A stretch of 64,000 bases of DNA from Flavobacterium psychrotrophum (lineage in GTDB: Bacteria; Bacteroidota; Bacteroidia; Flavobacteriales; Flavobacteriaceae). Location: NCBI RefSeq assembly GCF_003403075.1, contig NZ_CP031557.1, positions 4,402,001-4,466,000 on the forward strand, read 5' to 3'. Positions 17,185-25,321 of the stretch are shown in pieces (the stretch's first letter is position 1; each line of letters begins with the position of its first letter). The position numbers and the translations under genes were made by a program. The notes under the pieces were generated by a model, which was not told the DNA's origin, did not search any database, and saw nothing but the letters and a program-made list of their open reading frames with translations.

Positions 17185-20100
17185 ATGAACAATTCTATTT
17201 TTACCCAAAAATCATTAAGGGTTAAGCTTGTCAGTGCCATACTGCCGGTTATGCTTTCCCTGATTACCTTTTCGGCAGGTGCACAATGTACACCCGCAGG
17301 AGATCAAACTACTTACGGCCAGGAACAATGGATAGGCTATGTGTACAACAACTATTCTACTGCAGTAAGCCCTCCAACATCGCCATTTAGCGGAACTTAC
17401 CGTGGCTATGTTACTAAAACATCTGACTTTACTTATGATATGGGCAATGGAGCCGTATCCGGAGATAACGTTTGTGGCGTAACGAGTGCAGATTATTTTG
17501 CCATCCGTTTTAAGATGAAAAAAGCACTTGCTGCCGGTTATTACAAGTTTCACGTAGGTGGAGATGATGGTTTTAGACTGAGCCTTAATGGTGGTACTTC
17601 ATTCCCGGATAACCTTCAGGCCTGGAGCGACCATGGTAATATTTCTAAAGAGGCCGTTTATTATCACGCAGGTGGTGTTATAAACCTTGTTATAGAATAT
17701 TATGAAAAAGCAGGAGGTGCTACAGTAGACTTTAATGTAAAAGCGCTTGACTGTAACTCTACAGCGCCTACAACTATTACCGGAGATAATAGTGTATATG
17801 CTTGTTATCCTACCACAACCCTTACTGCATCTGGCGGAACAGCCGGCACAGGCAGCCACTATGAGTGGGGAACAGGAACCGTTGCAGGTCAAAACATTAT
17901 ATCTGGCCAGCAGGGTGCTTCTATAACCAGGACACTTACTGCAACTACTACTTACTGGGTGCGTCGCGTATCGGGTTATGAATGTGCTTCTAATTCAGAT
18001 GCTATATTTTATACCGTGCAATACCAAAACTTAACACCTGGTAACCCTGCAGAATATGGAAACAATATCTGGAAGGTATATACAACCACCTATAATGTTA
18101 ATGCTAATAATGCAGAAACCTATAAAGGTTACTTTACAGACAGTAACCTGAGCTATAACTCAGAGGCTAGTTTTGCAGGAGGTTCAAACCCGTCTACAGC
18201 TGCTACATGGGAAGGCTGTAATTTTACAAGTAACGACTACTACTTTTTTACCGCAAAACGCCAGGGCTTTCCGTGTAACGATTATGTGGTAACACTAAAC
18301 AAGTGGGACGATGAGATCTGGGTTTATATAAATGATGAAACAACTCCTGTATACCATTATAATGGCTGGAGTGGGGGTGCGCCTACAGTACCTTATCCTC
18401 TTGGTACTATTCATCTTGGTCCTGAATCTAAGATTACTGTAAAAGTTCGTGAATCTGCCGGAGATGCTAATGCTTACATTAAAATTGTACCAGCGGTTAC
18501 AGCCCCTGCATCAATAACAGGTACTAACGTTACCTGCCCGGGTACAGCAGTAGCACTTACTGCTCAGGGTGGTACTACAGGGGTAGCCGGTGTTTATCAG
18601 TGGGGTACAGGAACCGTACCAGGCCAAAACATTATAGCTGGTGCTACAACCGCACAGGTTACAGTAAGGCCGGTAGCTAACACTACATACTGGGCACGCA
18701 TTTCTAAGCCATCTACTTGCGTGGGAGGTTATACAGATGCGGCGTTCTTTACAATATCGCTACAGGAAAATACCTGGATAGGCCCTGCAAACTCAGACTG
18801 GAACAATGCCACTAACTGGTCTTGCGGCGCAATACCAACCATAGGTCAGGTAGTAATAATACCTACAGCAAGCCACCAGCCTGCTATTACAAGTACGGCT
18901 TATGCTAAAACACTTACAGTACAGTCGGCAGCATCAGTAACCATAGCTGCAGGTGGTACCATGTACATTGCAGATGAGCTGGTTGTTTCGCCTTCGGCAA
19001 CTTTTACGGTAGAAAATAATGGTGCGCTTGTACAACAGCATAATGCTGTTAACAGTGGCAAAATTAAGCTTATAAAAAACACAAACCCTTTATACAGGCT
19101 GGATTACACACTATGGTCTGCTCCGGTAACGGGACAAAACATGGCAGCTTTTAGCCCTAATACTACAGCTAACCGTTTTTATGAATATAAGTATGCACAA
19201 AACGCAAGCAACGCGTGGATAGAAGGCTACTGGTCTGTAGATGCTACCGTTACTGACTTTACAAAAGGGAAAGGCTATCTTATACGTATGCCAAATTCCA
19301 GTACTGTTGCAGGTTATGAGCAGGGTACAGGATCTGTGCCGTTCATTGGTAATTTTACAGGCGAGCCAAACAACGGTGCGGTAAACGTAACGCTTTCTAT
19401 GGATAACAACCGCTTTACAGCAGTGGGTAATCCTTACCCGTCTCCTATAAGCGTGACAGATTTCTTTACTGCAAACGGTTCTAAACTGGCTACAGATACG
19501 GGTATCTACCTTTGGAGGAAACGTAACAATGCAGTGGCATCTTCTTATGCTACCCTTACGCTTGCAGGCTTTGTGTCTAATCCTGCCGCAGGCGGAGGTG
19601 CAGACCAACAAACCTATTACAGGAGTGGTTCAGAATGGCTTTTGGCACAAGGACAGGGCTTCATCGTAAAAACGAGTACTACGGCTACCACAGCACCGGT
19701 GCTTACGTTTGAAAACAGCATGCGCCGCGCTGCACCGGGTGTAAACCAGGGCTTTTTCAGGGAAGCACAAAGTACAGCTTCTAAACTTTGGCTAAACGTT
19801 ACTAATAGTGCTGGGGCTGCGGCTCAAACGGCAGTTGCCTATATGGAAAATACCACTACAGGTATAGACTATGGTTATGATGGTAAGCTACTTGCAGATG
19901 CTAATACTGTAGCTTTATACTCTATAGCGCAGGATACTAACTTTGCTATACAGGCAAGAGATACATTTAATGTTTCAGATGTTGTAGCTATGGGCTTTGT
20001 AGCTCCTGCTGCCGGTGAGTATACTATTAACCTTGACCATGCTGAAGGTGTGTTTGAAAACGGGCAGGCTATCTACCTTAAAGATAATGTAGAAGGCATC

Positions 20101-20445
20101 ATTCGTAACATTAGTGGTCGTAATTATACTTTTACAACCGAAGCCGGTACTTTTGAAAGCCGTTTTGAGGTAATGTATACAAACTCAGTTTTAGGTACAG
20201 ATAATCCAGAAGCTGTAGCATCTAATGTTGTGGTTTATAAAAACAATAACCAGGTAAATATTAATGCACCGCAGGCCATAGCATCTGTAGCTATATTTGA
20301 TGTATTGGGCAGGAACGTGTACAACAAAGCCGGTATCAACAATGTTGAATTCAGCACCGGCGAACTTAACGTTGCTCATGAGGCGCTTATCGTTAAGATA
20401 ACGCTTGCTAACGGTGCCCAGGCATCTAAAAAGATAATCTTCTAA
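17185..20445 (+). CDS. T9SS-secreted PA14-like protein with type C sorting signal
   Basis: A 1086-aa exported protein with signal peptide (hydrophobic core about 14-32, cleavage near SAGAQ). Residues ~35-190 (WIGYVYNN, GYYKFHVGGDDGFRLSLNG) look like a PA14-type carbohydrate-binding beta-barrel, and a second related block spans ~285-450. Between and after them are two Ig-like segments that each contain a WGTGTV.GQNI repeat (~225 and ~472). From ~530 (WIGPANSDWNNATNW) it follows the same platform as the 2744-aa protein, with nearly identical stretches such as NRFTAVGNPYPSPIS and NSMRRAAPG. It ends with a ChiA-like type C sorting domain and KKIIF. It is probably a surface or secreted glycan-binding protein; no catalytic motif is visible. 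Confidence 0.86.
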   Translation: MNNSIFTQKSLRVKLVSAILPVMLSLITFSAGAQCTPAGDQTTYGQEQWIGYVYNNYSTAVSPPTSPFSGTYRGYVTKTSDFTYDMGNGAVSGDNVCGVTSADYFAIRFKMKKALAAGYYKFHVGGDDGFRLSLNGGTSFPDNLQAWSDHGNISKEAVYYHAGGVINLVIEYYEKAGGATVDFNVKALDCNSTAPTTITGDNSVYACYPTTTLTASGGTAGTGSHYEWGTGTVAGQNIISGQQGASITRTLTATTTYWVRRVSGYECASNSDAIFYTVQYQNLTPGNPAEYGNNIWKVYTTTYNVNANNAETYKGYFTDSNLSYNSEASFAGGSNPSTAATWEGCNFTSNDYYFFTAKRQGFPCNDYVVTLNKWDDEIWVYINDETTPVYHYNGWSGGAPTVPYPLGTIHLGPESKITVKVRESAGDANAYIKIVPAVTAPASITGTNVTCPGTAVALTAQGGTTGVAGVYQWGTGTVPGQNIIAGATTAQVTVRPVANTTYWARISKPSTCVGGYTDAAFFTISLQENTWIGPANSDWNNATNWSCGAIPTIGQVVIIPTASHQPAITSTAYAKTLTVQSAASVTIAAGGTMYIADELVVSPSATFTVENNGALVQQHNAVNSGKIKLIKNTNPLYRLDYTLWSAPVTGQNMAAFSPNTTANRFYEYKYAQNASNAWIEGYWSVDATVTDFTKGKGYLIRMPNSSTVAGYEQGTGSVPFIGNFTGEPNNGAVNVTLSMDNNRFTAVGNPYPSPISVTDFFTANGSKLATDTGIYLWRKRNNAVASSYATLTLAGFVSNPAAGGGADQQTYYRSGSEWLLAQGQGFIVKTSTTATTAPVLTFENSMRRAAPGVNQGFFREAQSTASKLWLNVTNSAGAAAQTAVAYMENTTTGIDYGYDGKLLADANTVALYSIAQDTNFAIQARDTFNVSDVVAMGFVAPAAGEYTINLDHAEGVFENGQAIYLKDNVEGIIRNISGRNYTFTTEAGTFESRFEVMYTNSVLGTDNPEAVASNVVVYKNNNQVNINAPQAIASVAIFDVLGRNVYNKAGINNVEFSTGELNVAHEALIVKITLANGAQASKKIIF

Positions 20446-20469
20446 GAAAGCAATTTTCTTAAAATTATA

Positions 20470-20505
20470 AACCCCGCAGCTGTTATGGTTGCGGGGTTCT
20501 TTTTT
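20470..20505 (+). terminator. Intrinsic terminator after the 1086-aa T9SS gene
   Basis: AACCCCGCA (20470-20478) pairs perfectly with TGCGGGGTT (20490-20498), followed by a T-rich tail, 25 bases after the stop codon. Confidence 0.85.
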
Positions 20506-20582
20506 GTGGGCTTATAAGATAAGGTTAAGTCCGGTGCTTTCGGCGTAATTCCGTAACTTGCGGTTACAATTTTACACACATT

Positions 20583-21053
20583 ATGACCGAAACTGAACGC
20601 AAGTTTTTAGTGCTTGCAGATACCTATAGAACCGACGCTTACACGCATAAACGCATTACCCAGGGCTACCTTAGTTCGGTTCCGGACAGAACCGTGAGGG
20701 TGCGTATTAAAGGAGATAAAGGTTACCTTACCATAAAAGGACGTAGTAACGAGAGTGGTACTACCCGTATGGAATGGGAAAAAGAAATAACCCTTGCTGA
20801 AGCCGAACAATTGCTTGCCATTTGCGAACCCGGCGCCATCGATAAGGTGCGCTACGAAGTAAAAGTGGGTGGCCATATTTATGAAGTAGATGAATTTTTT
20901 GGTGAAAATGGAGGGCTTGTGGTTGCTGAAATTGAACTGGCCGATGAGCACGAAGCTTTTGAAAAACCACAATGGCTTGGCGAAGAAGTAACGGGAACCG
21001 AACGCTATTATAATGCTTACCTGAGCCGTAATCCCTACAACACATGGAAGTAA
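20583..21053 (+). CDS. CYTH-domain protein (probable inorganic triphosphatase)
   Basis: A 156-aa single-domain CYTH protein. The hallmark ExExK metal/triphosphate motif is E3-T-E5-R-K7, followed by alternating Arg/Lys/Glu strands (TVRVRIKGDKGYLTIKGR, MEWEKEI, YEVDEFFG, VVAEIEL) that line the triphosphate tunnel of this fold. Known members hydrolyse tripolyphosphate or thiamine triphosphate, or in some lineages make cAMP; a short bacterial CYTH protein like this is most often a tripolyphosphatase. The stop overlaps the next gene's start by 10 bases, which suggests translational coupling with the flavin reductase. Confidence 0.85.
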   Translation: MTETERKFLVLADTYRTDAYTHKRITQGYLSSVPDRTVRVRIKGDKGYLTIKGRSNESGTTRMEWEKEITLAEAEQLLAICEPGAIDKVRYEVKVGGHIYEVDEFFGENGGLVVAEIELADEHEAFEKPQWLGEEVTGTERYYNAYLSRNPYNTWK

Positions 21054-22030
21054 ATACTACATACGACCTGCTTATTATTGGTGGCGGTCCCATAGGCATG
21101 GCCTGTGCCATAGAAGCGCAAAAAAAAGGACTCAACTATATTATACTCGAAAAAGGGGCATTGGTAAACAGCCTGTTTAACTACCCGCTGTACATGACGT
21201 TTTTTAGTACTGCCGAACGGTTAGAAGTGGGTAACGTGCCTTTTAGCTGTATTGCTCCTAAGCCGGGCAGGCAGGAAGCGCTGGAATATTACCGCAACAT
21301 ACAAAAGCATTTTAACCTTAACATCCGCCTTTTTGAAAAGGTGGTGTCGGTTAATAAAGATGTAAACGGCAACTTTAATGTAATGTCTGAAAAAGCAGCC
21401 TATGTGGCGAAAAACGTAGTCATTGCCACGGGTTTTTATGATATACCGGTGTATATGGATGTACCGGGCGAGAACCTGCCGCACGTGCGCCACTACTATA
21501 AAGAGGCACATGAATATGCGTTTAGAAAAGTACTTGTTGTAGGTGCTAATAACAGCAGTGTAGATGCCGCTTTAGAGAGCTGGCACAAAGGCGCCGATGT
21601 AACTATGGTTATTCGCAAGGGCGAAATTAACGACCGTGTTAAATACTGGATAAAGCCCGATGTAGAGAACCGAATTGCCGAAGGCAGCATTAAAGCATAT
21701 TACTATTCTTCGATTACAGAGATACGCGATAAGGAGGTAGACATAAGCACACCCGAAGGAAGCGTAACCATAGCGTCAGATTTTGTATTGGCACTTACGG
21801 GTTACCGTCCTGATATCGACTTTTTAAAAAGCTGTGGTATTAATACGCATGATGATGTGCTTTGCGTACCCGTTTATAACCCTGAAACAATGGAAACTAA
21901 TGTGCCCGGCCTGTACCTTGCCGGTGTGGTGTGCGGCGGTATGGAAACCCATAAATGGTTTATAGAAAACAGCCGTGTACATGCACAAATGATCGTGAGG
22001 GATATTGTTACAGCTAACGAATCTGATTAA
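21044..22030 (+). CDS. ypdA: YpdA-family FAD/NADPH-dependent reductase
   Basis: A 328-aa two-dinucleotide-fold flavoprotein related to thioredoxin reductase but without a CxxC redox motif. GGGPIG at residues 13-18 binds FAD, ATGFYD at ~128-133 follows the usual second FAD motif, and VVGANNSSVDAA at ~165-176 is the NADPH-binding fold. The C-terminal LYLAGVVCGG block is the last FAD contact. This pattern is that of YpdA, described as the bacillithiol disulfide reductase. Whether this host makes bacillithiol cannot be told here because no bsh gene is in the window. ATG overlaps the last codons of the CYTH gene by 10 bases. Confidence 0.85.
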   Translation: MEVNTTYDLLIIGGGPIGMACAIEAQKKGLNYIILEKGALVNSLFNYPLYMTFFSTAERLEVGNVPFSCIAPKPGRQEALEYYRNIQKHFNLNIRLFEKVVSVNKDVNGNFNVMSEKAAYVAKNVVIATGFYDIPVYMDVPGENLPHVRHYYKEAHEYAFRKVLVVGANNSSVDAALESWHKGADVTMVIRKGEINDRVKYWIKPDVENRIAEGSIKAYYYSSITEIRDKEVDISTPEGSVTIASDFVLALTGYRPDIDFLKSCGINTHDDVLCVPVYNPETMETNVPGLYLAGVVCGGMETHKWFIENSRVHAQMIVRDIVTANESD

Positions 22031-22038
22031 TTTAAAGA

Positions 22039-22703
22039 GTGAAGAATCAACCTGTTTTGACTACAGAAGCGGTATTCCCGGTTATCGTAATACTGTTCAG
22101 TATTTTTAATATTTCAAGTCACTTAGGTGATCTACTTTCTTTTTCGGTGCTGGTGTCATTACTGGGTATTGTTGGGGCTGCATTGTTTTTTTTGAAGCAC
22201 AGCATTGCCCCAAAAATTATTTACGCCTGGATCATTGTACAAATTGTAGTTGTTGAGCCAAACTTTAATTTGACTCAGGGCTTAACGTTTTACCTTTTTT
22301 TTGGCGTAGATGACCATTCAGTAAATATTAATGTTGTGGCCCTGTTAATGCTTGGCGCTGCGCGTATATTGGCTACAGCCGGGCTGGCCGGTAAAATGGT
22401 AACGGTTTCTCAATTCCGCGAAAGCGAGCTTGGCAACGTATTTCCGGTTACAGGCACGCTTATTAGAAGGGTAAAGCTCGAAGCGAAAAAAACTGGTTAC
22501 TGGCACACCTTACAGATCCTGTTACATACAACAACAAGCCGGTATATTATGTCTTGATACGCAGGAAAGATGATAAAACCCTGAAATTGTCTAAAGAAAA
22601 ACAAATAAGCTTTTTAAGGCTGGTTGTTGAAGAAACCGACCTTGACAATACTACTAATGCGAAACGTTTTCCGTTTATAGAATGGGTGTATGTGGCAAAG
22701 TAA
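22039..22703 (+). pseudogene. Membrane protein gene with a frameshift near its 3' end
   Basis: From a GTG at 22039 the frame encodes a protein with about four hydrophobic segments (FPVIVILFSIF, LVSLLGIVGAALFF, IIYAWIIVQIVVV, VVALLMLGAARIL) and stops at 22557 after 172 aa with an odd tail. If reading shifts by one base at about 22515 the protein continues as DPVTYNNKPVYYVLIRRK and ends FPFIEWVYVAK with TAA at 22701-22703, giving a well-behaved soluble C-terminal domain of ~62 more residues. One missing base in the codon after TTA would explain this. It is either a real frameshift mutation or a sequencing error. I do not recognise the family. It starts 8 bases after the YpdA stop. Confidence 0.65.
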
Positions 22704-22704
22704 G

Positions 22705-22998
22705 ATGAAAAACAGCAGGTTATACATATTAGTGTTGTTTATTGCTTTCAACTTGCTGTCAGCACACGTTATTGTGCCATATGCCCAGCATCAGGTAAAT
22801 GGGCATGTTAATTTTGGTTCCTTTTTAGGAATACTTTTCTACGTTATAGCTATGGCTATTTTGTTTTTTGCAATGTATAGGGCAACAGTTCACTATGTTG
22901 TACGTCATTTACTTTACCTGCTTGTTTTTATTACTGCATTTTGTTATTGGGGCTACAGGCTATATACATTATCTTGTTTGGTATGTAATGATGGCTAA
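22705..22998 (+). CDS. Small membrane protein of unknown function
   Basis: A 97-aa protein starting MKNSRLYILVLF, with three hydrophobic segments (about 5-25, 36-58 and 66-88) and little else. An in-frame ATG 15 bases upstream overlaps the preceding gene, so the ATG at 22705 is preferred. It begins one base after the restored stop of the frameshifted membrane protein gene and probably belongs to the same transcript. Its stop codon abuts the stop of the convergent TerC-family gene with no space between them. No family is recognised. Confidence 0.55.
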   Translation: MKNSRLYILVLFIAFNLLSAHVIVPYAQHQVNGHVNFGSFLGILFYVIAMAILFFAMYRATVHYVVRHLLYLLVFITAFCYWGYRLYTLSCLVCNDG

Positions 22999-23991
22999 TT
23001 ATGATTTTTCTTCTTTTTTAGGAAACATAAACGAAGCCACCACAGCCGCAAGTAATACCCCGCCCACAACCGCCAGAGATACAACAGATGAGATATGCAC
23101 AAACGGACTAATTAGCATCTTAACACCAATGAATGCAAGTATAACGGCAAGCCCATAGTGCAGTTTGCTGAACATGTGCATAAAATTAGCCAATAAAAAG
23201 TAGAGTGCCCGTAAGCCCAGTATGGCAAAAATGTTACTGGTGTAGAGTATAAAAGGGTCGTTTGGGGCAATGGCAAAAATGGCCGGTATGCTGTCTACTG
23301 CAAAAATAAGGTCGCTGAATTCTATTACGGCAACTACAACTAACAGTGGTGTAGCCAGGCGTTTTCCGTTCTCTATTGTAAAGAAGGTGCCGCCCTCAAA
23401 ACTGTTGGTTACCTTAAAGAATTTATGCACCAGCCGCGATCCGGCAGATTTAGAAAAGTCTTTGTTTTCGTCATCGTCATTGTTTGATGACCACGATTTA
23501 ATACCGGCTACAATAAGAAAAATACCAAAGATGGTGAGCACCGCATTAATGCGCACGCTTTCGCCAAAAAGGGTCATGGCAGGCAAGTAGGTAAGGTTGA
23601 TAAGCTCAACACCTGTAAAGATAAATATTGCCCTAAAAAACAATGCGCCTATAATACCCCAAAACAACACCTTATGATGCAGGTGCTTGGGTACACTAAA
23701 AAAGCCGAACACCATGATAAACACAAAAAGGTTATCTACAGATAAGGCTTTTTCTATCCAGTAAGCACTCTGAAATTTTGCAAAGGCATCAAAGCCCATT
23801 ACATAATACAGTACTCCGCTAAAGCCCATGCTCAGGCTTATCCAGACAATGCTCCAGGTAAGGGCTTCTTTATTGCCCACCACATGGCTGTTCTTATTAA
23901 AAACCCCAAGGTCGAGCAACAGCATAATAACCACCGTTATCCCAAAAATAGCCAGTACAGCCGGATGGTTGATAAGGTGGTCATTATTCAT
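22999..23991 (-). CDS. TerC/Alx-family integral membrane protein
   Basis: A 330-aa protein with about nine membrane segments. It carries the two acidic signatures of the TerC family: KALSVDNLFVFIMVF near residue 85 and EFSDLIFAVDSIPAIFAI near 220, whose Asp/Glu residues are conserved within the membrane. The loop GIKSWSSNNDDDENKDF in the middle is cytosolic in Alx. Family members export manganese or protect against metal and tellurite stress, often co-translationally at secretion sites. It lies 9 bases downstream of gpsA on the same strand and is probably co-transcribed. No yybP-ykoY-like riboswitch can fit in that gap. Confidence 0.88.
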   Translation of the reverse strand: MNNDHLINHPAVLAIFGITVVIMLLLDLGVFNKNSHVVGNKEALTWSIVWISLSMGFSGVLYYVMGFDAFAKFQSAYWIEKALSVDNLFVFIMVFGFFSVPKHLHHKVLFWGIIGALFFRAIFIFTGVELINLTYLPAMTLFGESVRINAVLTIFGIFLIVAGIKSWSSNNDDDENKDFSKSAGSRLVHKFFKVTNSFEGGTFFTIENGKRLATPLLVVVAVIEFSDLIFAVDSIPAIFAIAPNDPFILYTSNIFAILGLRALYFLLANFMHMFSKLHYGLAVILAFIGVKMLISPFVHISSVVSLAVVGGVLLAAVVASFMFPKKEEKS

Positions 23992-24000
23992 AAGCTATAT

Positions 24001-24996
24001 TTAATCGAGTTTGTCGGTAAGTTTTTTAAATACCTGTTTGGCATCCTTCCCTTCATATAAAATACCGTATACGGCATCAATAATAGGGGTTTTGGCACCA
24101 TAGCCTTTATTAAGGTTGTAGGCACTTTTTGTGGCATAATATCCTTCGGCAACCATGCTCATTTCCATCATGGCGCTTTGCACGGTGTAGCCTTTGCCTA
24201 TCATGTTACCAAACATCCTGTTGCGCGAAAATACCGAATATCCTGTAACCAAAAGGTCGCCCAGATAGGCAGAATCGTTAATGTTACGCTTCATTTTGTG
24301 TACCTTACGGATGAACTTCTTCATCTCCCTAACCGCATTACTCATCAAAAGCGCCTGAAAGTTATCGCCATAACCAAGGCCGTGTGCAATACCGGCAGCA
24401 ATGGCAAAGATATTTTTAAGCATAGCAGCATATTCTGTACCTATAATATCGTCAGATATTTTGGTCTTGATATAATGGCTGTTCAGATTTTTAGCCATTG
24501 TCTTGGCTTTCTTTTCGCTGCCGCAGGCTATAGTAAGGTAACTAAGGCGTTCCAGCGCTACCTCTTCGGCATGGCAGGGGCCAGTAATTACACCTATGTT
24601 GTCATAATCAAGATCGTATACATCATGAAAGTGCTCGCCTACAATAAGGCTGGTTTCGGGTACAATACCTTTAATGGCACTAAATATCACTTTATCTTTA
24701 AGGGGTACGGTAAGGTTTTCAAGCTCCTTACTAAGAAAAGCAGAAGGTATGGCAAATATCACATAGTCTGCATTAGCTACAGCCTCGTTAATATCATTGG
24801 TAAGCAACAGCTTATTGGTGTCAAATTCTACCGAACTAAGGTAATTAGGGTTGTGCTTTTGCGCCTTAATATGCTCTATAGCCGATGTGTTTCGCATGTA
24901 CCACGCTATCTGGTCTACGTTAGAGCACAGCATCTTAGCTATGGCCGTTGCCCAGCTACCGCCACCTATAACTGCAAACTTAGGAGAATCACTCAT
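24001..24996 (-). CDS. gpsA: Glycerol-3-phosphate dehydrogenase [NAD(P)+]
   Basis: Reduces dihydroxyacetone phosphate to sn-glycerol-3-phosphate for phospholipid synthesis. At 331 aa it matches the family length. The N-terminal Rossmann motif GGGSWATA is at residues ~11-18, FAIPSAFL follows the nucleotide-binding fold, and the substrate-binding block contains ITGPCHAEEV and a catalytic lysine in the AAMLKNIFAIAAGIAHGLGYGDN segment. It is first in a two-gene unit with the TerC-family gene. The upstream region contains TACTTTTG on the minus strand near 25020-25027, a plausible -7 box. Confidence 0.93.
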   Translation of the reverse strand: MSDSPKFAVIGGGSWATAIAKMLCSNVDQIAWYMRNTSAIEHIKAQKHNPNYLSSVEFDTNKLLLTNDINEAVANADYVIFAIPSAFLSKELENLTVPLKDKVIFSAIKGIVPETSLIVGEHFHDVYDLDYDNIGVITGPCHAEEVALERLSYLTIACGSEKKAKTMAKNLNSHYIKTKISDDIIGTEYAAMLKNIFAIAAGIAHGLGYGDNFQALLMSNAVREMKKFIRKVHKMKRNINDSAYLGDLLVTGYSVFSRNRMFGNMIGKGYTVQSAMMEMSMVAEGYYATKSAYNLNKGYGAKTPIIDAVYGILYEGKDAKQVFKKLTDKLD

Positions 24997-25321
24997 GTAT
25001 AAATGTTTGTTTTACATGCCAAAAGTACTCAATTTTAACATAACCTGCTAAGTAAGCTACTGAATCCATAATTGTTAAATTATAAATATTAACATTTTAC
25101 AGCATCATTTTGTGCAATGAAACGTGCTATTCTGCGTTATCATATTGAATTTTGTTTAATTCCAGGATTACACAAGGTTAGTTAAATTTTTTGTTTTTGG
25201 TGTTTAAAAGGCATTTGTGCAATAGTACGAGTGCCTTTTATTATTTACACTAATGTACTAAAAGCAGCAATGCGCCGATAATAAAGGAATGTTAAGTGTT
25301 AAGCAACAATCTTAACTACGA
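24997..25321. other. Intergenic region with a probable terminator
   Basis: Lies between two minus-strand genes. The carboxylesterase upstream probably ends at the inverted repeat AAAAGGCA (25206-25213) / TGCCTTTT (25232-25239). The side next to gpsA carries its promoter candidate. No reading frame or RNA is apparent in the rest. Confidence 0.45.
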
